A DNA stretch of 64,000 bases, taken from Symsagittifera roscoffensis (Eukaryota > Xenacoelomorpha > Acoela > Convolutidae). The notes under the pieces are model-generated. The model searched no databases, was not told where the DNA came from, and was given only the letters and a program-made list of their open reading frames with translations. The stretch spans positions 14,358,660 through 14,422,659 of the forward strand of contig NC_087069.1 of assembly GCF_963678635.1 (NCBI RefSeq). The letters are read 5' to 3'. The position numbers were made by a program, and so were the translations under genes. Of this stretch, positions 1 to 9,656 are shown piece by piece. Numbering within the stretch: the first letter of the stretch is position 1; every line of letters begins with the position of its first letter.

Positions 1-2273
1 AACAATTTTTACTGTCCTAACTCAAAAATTTCAAAAAATTTTCCTACTTTGTAGCGTTTCGTTTCTTCAAAAGTCAAGCAATTTCGGTTTTTTGCACCCA
101 ATTAGTTCCAACCACTTCCGAAATAAAATTAACCGGGTCCACCTATTATACTAGTACAGTTAAGATATCACTCACTAATTTAGCGCTTTTTTCCGTTTCA
201 AAAAATATCGATATCTCAAAATTCTCGATTTGTGGGGGGGGGGGTCAAAATATCGCTATTTGACCCTAGAAACCGGTCCGCTTACTGTGTTTTTCACGAA
301 AAACGATATAGGAGTATTAATATAGGCTATATAATTAATAATACTAGTAATACTATACCCCTTCGGGTTCGTTCAATATCCGAATTAAGGTGCTCAACTC
401 GGAAATTCGCAGTTCGGTGAAGGGTCACTACGGTGCAGAACTGTCGAGCCCCCCACGGATTAATATCTTATTTTTTGTACCAAAAGGGATACAAAACTTG
501 TTAACGATACCCAACAGTCGACTGTTGTTGTCGTTGAGCCCCCTCTTGTCACTCCTTGTACTGCTTGCCGGATTTGTCTTCTTCACTAATCCCGAGACCC
601 TTCCGGATTGAGCGCAAATTAGCATTAACGTACTTAAATACTCAAATAACCCTACAGTACAAGCCTCACAAACGGGCCACAATAATGATTGTAACGATCT
701 CGACTGATTGACTGATATAATTGACTGTAACAATATTATATCTAACAACAACAAACGGGAGGGTCGGGTCACGTCTCGTCTGGGGGGATGATTTCTACTG
801 ATTTTATACTTGTATACTGTTTTTGGTTTTTTCGGTTATTTTTCAATTTTTTTGTTTTTTCTTGGGTACTATACTAGTTTGTGTTTGGTTTCCTATATAT
901 CTTTAAGTGTTTTTGGTCCCGCGCCACTCAGGAAATGACGGGACCGCGAATCCCCCCACCCTTCCTGGTTCGTGATTTTTCGGTCTTAACTAGGTTAAAA
1001 AGCTATTCACGGGAATCCGGAAGGCTTCCGCATTCCGAACTACCCTTCCGCCCCGGCGGTTAGGGCCTATTAAGGGCGTTATTATGAGCATCCGCTCGTC
1101 GCGGAGTTCTCGTTAACGGTTTTGCCGGTCATGATGTTAAAAAAGAATAACACACAGGAGCGCCATAAAAACATCTATGTAACATTCGCCCGGAAGTACA
1201 TATCGACGGAAAATAAAGCTCAGCTATAAAACGACTGGCCAGCGTCTAAGCAAAGCTCTACATGCTTTTCACCGTCTTTACCAAAGCCAGTTCTTTTGGT
1301 GGTCTTTCTAAAATCGGGTCGACAAAAAGGTTACTGTTCTCCGGCTTCGACCAGAACGCTCAAATTAACTTACTTACATGCAAAATTAGTGAGCTCAGTG
1401 GTGGGTCTCAGTATCCCCAGACCACGAGGTCACTCCTAAAATCAGGTCTACTACTATTTATTATATTACTATTGTTTTTGTTCAGTAGATAAAAATCATC
1501 ATCTCCATCGAAGATGGATCAACCCTTTCCCTTAACTCCTAGCTTCTCATCGTCAAAAAACGAATCCAGATGTTAATTAAATTCAATTCAGGGCATAACG
1601 AGGAAGCTAATATTTAGTTTAAAATGATTCAAGTTCAAATCCCAAGACCCCTCCGGATTCCTGAATCCGGAGAAATAACACCCTTATTTCCTCTCCGGAA
1701 GGCTGGTTTCCACCCTTCACCGTTAGTGTGAATGGCCTTGCAACGATTGTAGCGACACAATTGTTGCAACTCGGAGCGGTCTCTGCTAATACTCTTTCGT
1801 ATTCTTCTACCTCTTATCGTCTTTTTCTCATAAGTATCGTCGTTGTTGTTTTCGCAACACCTACCGTTGTTCTGTTTTATTTTGGATTTCTTCCAAAATG
1901 GCCGTTTTTGACGTTTCTCAGAAAGTCTGACGTCATCATTCGAAATTTAAAAAAATTAAAATACCAGAACTTCCCAGCCTTCACGATTTGTCTAATCGTC
2001 TGAATAACTCTGTTAATCCTCTAAAACTGCCAATTCTCCAGGCTAGCGGCCAACCCTCCGAAACTGTCTTTTTGTCAATTCTGGTCGAATGTCACAAATA
2101 TTACTTAAATTTTGTAACAACTTTTATGTAACAATTTTGAACATTTGTCTCAAATTTCTGAGAGTTTTCACCTTTTTTTGTTTTTAAAGTTTCGTTGGGT
2201 TGCTAATTTTTATGCTAACATGTAAGTTATTTCAAAATTTTTTTGTTTTAGCCAGAATTTTTCGATTCTGGAA
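1..2273 (-). repeat. Long PLE 3' tail with optional 1.5-kb segment (unit 1)
   Basis: Non-coding tail downstream, on the minus strand, of the EN stop codon at 2274-2276. It contains the palindrome ATATCGATAT followed by an 11-base G run (234-244). A roughly 1.5-kb segment (about 481-2000) is absent from the short tails. Inside that segment are a near-perfect palindrome at 1012-1036 (GGAAT/ATTCC plus CGGAAG/CTTCCG arms) and a 10-bp-stem hairpin around CCGGATTC-CT-GAATCCGG near 1655. A hairpin CCAGAAT/ATTCTGG (2252-2271) abuts the EN stop codon. Small ORFs here show no coding signature. Confidence 0.75.
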
Positions 2274-3068
2274 CTATAGACTTAGTGTCAGCTCCCTACT
2301 TTTAAACTCGTCGCCCGTGTTAATTACCGGTCTCTCTTTCCTTGTGTGCAGCGCCTGTAGTGCAAGTAATTTGATGCTGCTGGACGCCTGGTCGATTATC
2401 TTTCATTTAAACTCCGACTTACCACTCTCGTTTCCACACTGCCTTATATGCTGTCCAAATGGGGTATCTTCTATTCGTCAATCCTTGTGGTGAGATGTCG
2501 GACCGTCTGGCCAACATAGATGGATTTGCACCCACAACATTCAAGTCTGCACACCACTTTTGATATCGGCTCACTGGAAAAGGAGGATTTTAAAGAGAGA
2601 GTACAAGTTTTCATTTTCCTCATCATGAAAATTATCTGCGCATTGGTGATATCGCGCACATTTTTTGCTAATGACTGGCTTTGATTCCCCCTATATTGGA
2701 CCATCAAGATGGATGGTGAATCACTGCTTTAATCAAAAGGCTTTTTTTCTCAGCCATGTTCTTTTTGTTCTTGCCCTGCCTGATGATCTTTTTAAGGGCA
2801 TGCGATGCAACCCGCGACGACCAATTTTCCGGATGTTGGTTATCCAACCACTGTTCACGGTTGATTTTGATCGCTTTATCTTATTCTTCCCATGTTGACG
2901 TACTGCGGAAAACCCTGTAATCATTTCTTTCAATCACACTTCTCTTGTACTGAAGGGGGCACAGTTTCTGAAATTTAATATGGTACCTGTATCTGTTGGT
3001 TTTTGATACCACGCACAGTAAATTTTCCTGCTTTTATCATACCAATTTGTAAATCCAAAAATGCCAAT
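2274..3068 (-). pseudogene. 5'-truncated PLE copy: RT thumb plus GIY-YIG endonuclease, EN core retained
   Basis: The minus-strand frames give the end of the RT domain and thumb, then a GIY-YIG endonuclease. The Cys pair ECCGC is followed by the catalytic-core residues YVGQT and R of RHLTTR. The C-terminal part, with PVINTGDEFKSRELTLSL, is readable in the same frame as SEFK after one TGA and ends at TAG 2274-2276. Homology to the full copies stops sharply at 3068 inside the RT motif 6 region. Beyond that point lies the tail of the next copy, which is the 5'-truncated tandem arrangement known for Penelope-like elements. Frame changes and stops make it non-functional as it stands, but it keeps the EN core that the adjacent copies lost. 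Confidence 0.85.
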
Positions 3069-4355
3069 GGTAGGGGTGTAAGGGCTTTCAAAATTTTTTT
3101 TTTTTAAAACGTGAAGGGTCTACCTTCCGGAATTGGTGAATTTGCTAAGAACCAGCCTAAAAATTTTTCACGCTTACTTTTTTGAATAACTGATGTTTTT
3201 ATTAGAAAGCGCAGCTAATTTCTGATCTACTGGTACCAAGATCAACTGGATCTGTCCAGTAGTTCTAAAGTTATTAACCAAAACGTCTTTTTTCTAAAGT
3301 CAAAAAATTTCTCTCTTTTAGGTTCCGCCTAACTTTTTTCATAATTCTGTTCTATTCGACCTCAAAATTATTGATCCGAGCTCAAAAAGCCTATATTCTT
3401 CTAGTTCAATGCAAAAAACCCGATCTAAAACGCTCTAGTTGAAAAAATTTGCCAAAAACTATGCTGTTTGGACCCCTCTGGATTGATGAATCCACTAAGA
3501 CAAAAACGTTAAGTTCGATTTCTCTGTAACCCGGAAGTTTATCGGCAAACGGGTTTTAAAACTTGTCGATTCACTAGTGAACGTTGTCCGAACAACAGTT
3601 TTTACTGTCCTAACTCAAACATTTCAAAAAATGTTCCTAGTTTGTATCGTTTCGTTTCCTCAAAAATCAAGAACTTTCGGTTTTTTGTACCCAATTAGTT
3701 CCAACCACTTCCGAACTAAACCTGTTCTACCTAATATACTAGTACAATTAAGATGTCACTCACTAATTTAGCGCTTTTTTCCATTTCAAAAAATATCGAT
3801 ATCTCAAAAATCTCGATTTGTGGGGGGGGGGGGTCAAATTATCGCTAGTTTGACCCTAGAAACCGGTCCGCTTACTGTGTTTTTCACAAAAAACGATATA
3901 GGAGTATTAATATAGGCTATATAATTAATAAAAATAGTAATACTATACCCTCCGGGTTTGTTCAATATCCGAATTAAGGTGCTTAACTCGGAAATTCGCA
4001 GTTCGGTGAAGGGTCACTACAGTGCAGCACTGTCGAGCCCCCCACGGATTAATATCTTATTTTTTGCACCAAAAGGGATTGTTAATCCTCATCTGTTAAT
4101 CCTCTAAAACTGCCAATTCTCCAGGCTAGCGGCCAACCCTCCGAAACTGCCTTTTTGTCAATTCTGGTCGAATGTCACAAATATTACTTAAATTATGTAA
4201 CAACTTTTATGTAACAATTTTGAACATTTGTCTCAAATTTCTGAGAGTTTTCACCTTTTTTTGTTTTTAAAGTTTCGTTGGGTTGCTAATTTTTATGCTA
4301 ACATGTAAGTTATTTCAAAATTTTTTGTTTTAGCCAGAATTTTTCGATTCTGGAA
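3069..4355 (-). repeat. Short PLE 3' tail (1.29 kb)
   Basis: Non-coding tail between two PLE copies, 1,287 bp. It contains the hairpin CTACTGG/CCAGTAG (near 3222-3263), the palindrome TTCACTAGTGAA, a GTTGT/ACAAC hairpin, ATATCGATAT and a 12-base G run (3822-3833). It lacks the 1.5-kb segment of the long tail; at that point it has instead a 14-bp near-duplicate around tgttaatcctc (near 4078-4107). The same tail recurs at 5040, 15404, 25878 and 27850 with lengths of 1,285-1,295 bp. Confidence 0.8.
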
Positions 4356-5039
4356 CTATAGACTTAGTGTGAGTTCCCTACTTTTAAACTCGTCGCCCGT
4401 GTTAATTACCGGTCTCTCTTTCCTTGTGTTCAGCGCCTCTAATGAAAGTAACTTGATGCTGCTGGACGCCTGGTCGATTATCTTTCATTTAAACTCCGAC
4501 TTGCACCCACAACATTCAAGTCTACACACCACGTTTGATTTCGGTTCACTGGAAAAGGAGGATTTTAAAGTGAGAGTACAAGTTTTCATTTTCCTCATCA
4601 TGAAAACTATCTGCGCATTGGTGATATCGCGCTTATTTTTTGCTAATGTCTGGCTTTGGTTCCCCCTATATTGGACCATCAAGCTGGATGGTGAATCACT
4701 GCTTTAATCAAAAGGCTTTTTTTCTCAGCCATGTTCTTTTTGTTCTTGCCCTGCCTGATGATCTTTTTAAGGGCATGCGATGCAACCGCGACGACCAATT
4801 TTCCGGATATTGGTTATCCAACCACTGTTCACGGTTGATTTTCATCGCTTTATCATATTCCCATGTTGACGTACTACGGAAAACCCGGTAATCATTTCTT
4901 TCAATCACACTTCTCTTGTACTGAAGGGGGCACAGCTTCTGAAATTTAATATGGTACCTGTATCTGTTGGTTTTTGATACCACGCACAGTAAATTTTCCT
5001 GCTTTTATCATACTAATTTGTAAATCCAAAAATGCCAAT
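4356..5039 (-). pseudogene. 5'-truncated PLE copy, endonuclease core deleted
   Basis: Starts at the same RT breakpoint as the copy at 2274-3068 and encodes thumb sequence (4708-4983 and 4485-4682). The GIY-YIG core is missing: the frame runs from ECCGCK directly into SEFK and a stop. About 90 bp between two AAGTC-like sites are gone, which fits a microhomology deletion that removed YVGQT and the catalytic Arg. The EN C-terminal part and the final TAG (4356-4358) remain. It cannot encode an active nuclease. Confidence 0.85.
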
Positions 5040-6334
5040 GGTAGGGATGTAAGAGCTTTCAAAAATTTCTTTTTATAAAACGTGAAGGGTCTACCTTCCC
5101 CAATTGGTGAATTTGCTAAGAACCATCCTAAAAATTTTTCACGCTTACTTTTTTGAATAATTGATGTTTTTATTAGTAAGCGCAGCTAATTTCTGACTAC
5201 TGGTACCAAGATCAACTGGATCTGTCCAGTAGTTCCAAAGTTATTAACCAAAACGTCTTTTTTCTAAAGACAAAATTTTTCTCTCTTATAGGTTCCGCCT
5301 AACTTTTTTTCGTAATTCTGTTCTATTCGACCTCAAAATTATTGATCCGAGCTCAAAAAGCCTATATTCTTCTAGTTCAATGCAAAAAAACCCGATCTAA
5401 AACGCTCTAGTTGAAAAAATTTGCCAAAAACTATGCTGTTTGGACACCTCTGGATTGATGAATCCACTAAATCAAAAACGTTAAGTTCGATTTCTCTGTA
5501 ACCCGGAAGGTTACCGGCAAACGTGTTTTAAAAGCTGTCGATTCACTAGTGAACGTTGTTCGAACAACAATTTTTACTGTCCTAACTCAAACTTCTCAAA
5601 AAATTTTCCTAGTTTGTATCGTTTCGTTTCTTCAAAACTCAAGAAATTTCGGTTTTTTGTACCCAATTAGTTCCAACCACTTCCAAACTAAACCGGTTCT
5701 ACCTAATATACTAGTACAATTAAGATGTCACTCACCGATTTAGTGCTTTTTTCCGTTTCAAAAAATATCGATATCTCAAAAATCTCGATTTTGGGGGGGG
5801 GGGGGGGGGGGGTCAAATTATCACTAGTTTGACCCTAGAAACCGGTCCGCTTACTGTGTTTTTCACAAAAAACGATATAGGAGTTTTAATATAGGCTATA
5901 TAATTATTAAAACTAGTAATACTATAACCCTCCGGGTTTGTTCAATATCCGAATTAAGGTGCTTAACTCGGAAATTCGCAGTTCGGTGAAGGGTCACTAC
6001 AGTGCAGCACTGTCGAGCCCCCCACGGATTAATATCTTATTTTTTGTACCAAAAGGGATTGTTAATCCTCATCTGTTAATCCCCTAAAACTGCCAATTCT
6101 CCAGGCTAGCGGCCAACCCTCCGAAACTGTCTTTTTGTCAATTCTGGTCGAATGTCACAAATATTACTTAAATTATGTAACAACTTTTATGTAACAATTT
6201 TGAACATTTGTCTCAAATTTCTGAGAGTTTTCACTTTTTTTGTTTTTACAGTTTCGTTTGATTGCTAATTTTTATGCTAACATGTAAGTTATTTCAAAAT
6301 TTTTTGTTTTAGCCAGAATTTTTCGATTCTGGAA
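5040..6334 (-). repeat. Short PLE 3' tail with 20-base G run
   Basis: Same layout as the tail at 3069-4355 and 1,295 bp long. It carries the longest G run of the array (5793-5812, 20 bases) and a fully palindromic GTTGTTCGAACAAC near 5556. It separates the truncated copy on its left from the full-length PLE on its right, and formally is the 3' untranslated tail of that full-length copy. No coding signal is seen. Confidence 0.8.
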
Positions 6335-8873
6335 CTATAGACTTAGTGTCAGCTCCCTACTTTTAAACTCGTCGCCCGTGTTAATTACCGGTCTCTCTTT
6401 CCTTGTGTGCAGCGCCTCTAATGCAAGTAACTTGATGCTGCTGGACGCCTGGTCGATTACCTTTCATTTAAACTCCGACTTGCACCCACAACATTCAAGT
6501 CTGTACACCACTTTTGATTTCGGTTCACTGGAAAAGGAGGATTTTAAAGAGAGATTACAAGTTTTCATTTTCCTCATCCTGAAAACTATCTGCGCATTGG
6601 TGATATCGCGCACATTTTTTGCTAATGTCTGGCTTTGGTTCCCCCTATATTGGACCATCAAGCTGGATGGTGAATCACTGCTTTAATCAAAAGGCTTTTT
6701 TCTCAGCCATGTTCTTTTTGTTCTTGCCCTGCCTGATGATCTTTTTAAGGGCATGCGATGCAACCGCGACGACCAATTTTCCGGATATTGGTTATCCAAC
6801 CACTGTTCACGGTTGATTTTCATCGCTTTATCATGTTCTTCCCATGTTGACGTATTGCGGAAAACCCGGTAATCATTTCTTTCAATCAAACTTCTCTTGT
6901 ACTGAAGGGGGCACAGCTTCTGAAATTTAATATGGTACCTGTATCTGTTGGTTTTCGATACCACCCACAGTAAATTTTCCTGCTTTTATCAATACTAATT
7001 TGTAAATCCAAAAATGCCAATTTCCCGTTTGTGTTTGGTGTCTCTGTTGTGAACTGTAAATTTGGATGTAGTAAGTTTGCAGCCCGTAGCACTTTTTCAT
7101 AATCACCCTTCACTGTTCTCACTATATCGTCAACGTAACGGAGAAACAACTTAGCTTGCACTGACATATTTTTCTCTCTTATCGCGATGCATTTTCTACA
7201 AAACCAGACGGTTTCACTTATATTTCGATACTCATCATTTGATATATCGCCGCTTTTTAATTATACCAGTTCAAACAGCATTCACATTCTACACTTTTTG
7301 ACATGTACGTGATTTTCTTATTGCACTCGGGACAGAATCCATTAAAAAATTTTTCGGGCATAAATATTAAGGAAGTATCCCTCGATAGTGCAGTTTCGTA
7401 TTGCTTCAGATTTGCTAAGATAAAGGCAAGAAATGCCCCCATTGCCAGACCGTCTTTCTGAACGTACCATGTTCCGCACATGAAATGGACTTGACTAACT
7501 GCCATGTTCAACATTCTCTTCATGGTTTTCCTAGCAATTGATGGTGGTTCATCTTGCTCATACAGTTTTCTAAGAGCTATGTCTGTTGCTTCTTTCAGTG
7601 GAACTTTTGTATAAAACCTCTTCACATCTAGAGATATCAAATTTTCATTGGGCTCAAGATTAGTGCTCACTAAGAGAACTTTCGCAACTTGTGAGTTGGT
7701 TTTGATGTTTGCGCCCTCAATTTTCCCAAAAAATTTTGCAAAAACCTTGTTCAAATTATAATAAGAGCTACCAGGCAATGAGAGGACCGGTCTCAATGAG
7801 GTATTCTCTTTATGCACCTTCGCCAACCCATATAGCCTGGCGGGCTGCCCCCCAGTAGTCCTCAACCCAGTAGTCCTCAACCTGTAGAGATTTTCACTTA
7901 TTTAGTCTCTTTTCCTCATAGCCAACAACTACTTATTGATGTCTCTTTCTAACTTCAAAAAAATCGCATCACTTGTTCCTTTACTTTCGCTGAATTGATT
8001 TGAATCTAATGTATCCGGCAACTTTTTCTCGTACTGTCCTTCCTCAATACACAAAAAACCACGCCCTTGTCATACGGTACCGCAACCAATCCATTACTCT
8101 TCAGATACTTTCGGGCCTTCTCAACGCCTTTGTCAGAAGGTGTTTGTTTCACATTTTTAGCATAGGCTTTTGCCACAGCTTCGATCTCACAAAGGGCCTC
8201 CCCGGGGACTGTACAATTTTTGAGATCAGATAGAAAGATGTCAATATTGGCGAGAAAGTGTGTCTCATTAATTTTATTCCTGACGGGATGTTTCGGCCCT
8301 AATGCCAACACTTGTTGCACCCAATTTGCTAATACAACATCACCAAGAGCTCTTACCGAACCCTCACCTTGCTTCCCTAGATGTCGGTCTTGCCTTTCTG
8401 ATAGATTCATTAGCTTCTTATGATGGGTCTCGTTGACTGTTGTTGTTTGTATTTGTCCCTAAGACTTAAGTATTTCATTACCGAAGGTCAAAACTTCTCA
8501 TCTACACCCCTCTGTACTGCGCCTCTCGCCCTTTCTAGTTTGACTTCAATGGTTTTCTCATCTGTCCTTGCCTTGTTAATCTCCTTTCTTAAAATTTTTG
8601 TCTGAAAACTGTGTACCGCATGGTTTGAAAACACCCATTTTCCGTTACCCTGAACCTCAAAAAATCAGGTACAATGTCGCTTTCTAGACAAACTTTCAAA
8701 AATTTAACACGTTGGTGACAGTAGATAAATTTAATATATATGGACGCAAGGAATAATTTCCAACTGAGTTTGTTTTTTGAAGTCCAAATCAAGGTTGGAG
8801 ATGGGAGTACAACTGTGCTCATTGGTTTGCAGAGCCACGAGGAATAAACCACATGTGACACAAAGCAACACAA
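6335..8873 (-). pseudogene. Penelope-like element RT (full-length copy, unit 1), degenerate
   Basis: Reads right to left. The N-terminal PLE domain lies in 8873-8589 (HQRVKFLKVC) and 8410-8006 (LALGPKHPV, LVAVPYDKG). RT motif 2 (YGLAKVHK, SLRPVLS) is near 7775-7835, motif A (SLDVKRFYTKVP) near 7600-7636, and motif B (QKDGLAMGAF) near 7431-7460. A PHD-like Cys cluster follows at 7189-7334, then motif C YVDD at 7126-7137, motifs 6-7 (LAFLDL, YRKPTDTG) and the thumb. Breaks visible: in-frame stops at 7929-7931 and 7902-7904, a frame change plus TAA at 7257-7259, and a frame change at a G5 run near 6907-6911. The GIY-YIG core is deleted as in 4356-5039. A 15-bp direct duplication (near 7846-7880) precedes motif 2. 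It belongs to the EN-bearing PLE group; the exact clade is not assignable by eye. Confidence 0.88.
7189..7334 (-). other. PHD-finger-like zinc-binding insert inside the PLE RT
   Basis: Between RT motifs B and C the minus-strand frames encode CPEC, then CECC followed by LNWY, and after a frame change a segment ending WFCRKC. The order Cys pair, Cys pair with W-Y, and terminal W-x-C-x2-C is the PHD signature. The expected His after WY is Asn here and the following Cys position reads Ser, so the finger is degraded. Homologous inserts lie near 17549-17694 and 30994-31139. PHD fingers are known in CR1-type non-LTR elements; their presence at this site of a PLE RT is the observation of interest. 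Confidence 0.65.
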
Positions 8874-9035
8874 ATAACATAACTCTAACTCACCCTCTCC
8901 GTTGAAGACTCCTCGTCAGTCGGACAAACAGTTACCTCGCCTCTGTTCACAAGTCTTCTTTTCTCCGCCCTCATTCTCGATTGAGACTTTTTTCGTGTTT
9001 GAACAAAGCTGGGACAAAACAGATGGCAGGTTGTC

Positions 9036-9656
9036 TCAGTGTTCGAAAACAATCCGCGAAGACTTTAGTTCCAGCTCGACATCCTGGTGCAGTGCCTGAT
9101 ATTCGTTGACCAGCTCCGTTCTTCTCTTACTCTTTGAAAAGAGACACTTCGTAATAGGAATGACAAGAATACCCTGGCTGAACAGCTGGTTCCTGATATC
9201 TGGTATACCTTTTCTCTGACAGTATACAATTGTGCTGATATTTGTCAGTGTCTTCAGGATTTCTGTCAATTCCTCTGCAGTGTAAGCTCTGTAATTGTTA
9301 GTACGGTGGCTGTTGATAGAATTATTGATGATGTCGTGCCAGACCACCAGTTGACAATGTGTGTCTGCTAGAGCAGCCCTGCAGAGTAGGCTTGCGAGGT
9401 TCTTCTGTGGGATTGCGGTGTTCGGGTTTAAAGAAAGTCCAGGAATAGCCGACATTTTGTGCAGAAATGGTTCTTTTTCCGGGTTGCTAAGTTGATCCAG
9501 GCTGTGGTAGAGGGAGCTAACCACTACAATGTAGACCATTTTAATTCTAACATGGTAAAATATAAAAAAAAATTCCTCTTTAAAGATTTTTCCATTAAAA
9601 AAGGGAAAAAAATTGAAATTACGTGTAGGAGAGACTGTAATTGAGATTTGGCTCAA
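9036..9656 (-). CDS. Conserved ORF upstream of PLE RT, unknown function (unit 1)
   Basis: An open frame of 206 codons. The Met at codon 40 (9539, MVYIVVVSS) is the likelier start, because unit 2 is open only from there (167 codons). It is the only long uninterrupted frame of the unit and is present in all three units with few changes. Visible features are a hydrophobic start, LADTHCQLVVWHDIINNS, IVYCQRKGIPDIRNQL and a basic/Ser stretch KSKRRTELVNEY. I do not recognise the family. A distant SGNH-hydrolase relation is conceivable but no clear GDS motif is seen. It lies on the same strand and just upstream of the PLE gene, as expected for a first ORF of the element or of its host repeat. Confidence 0.55.
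   Translation of the reverse strand: MSQISITVSPTRNFNFFPFFNGKIFKEEFFFIFYHVRIKMVYIVVVSSLYHSLDQLSNPEKEPFLHKMSAIPGLSLNPNTAIPQKNLASLLCRAALADTHCQLVVWHDIINNSINSHRTNNYRAYTAEELTEILKTLTNISTIVYCQRKGIPDIRNQLFSQGILVIPITKCLFSKSKRRTELVNEYQALHQDVELELKSSRIVFEH

Noticed and set aside
3188..3212. Hammerhead ribozyme in the PLE tails
   Set aside because: PLE pseudo-LTRs often hold hammerheads, so I looked for CTGANGA and GAAA cores on both strands. The nearest case (ctgatg ... gaaa) lacks a pairing stem II and the proper core.
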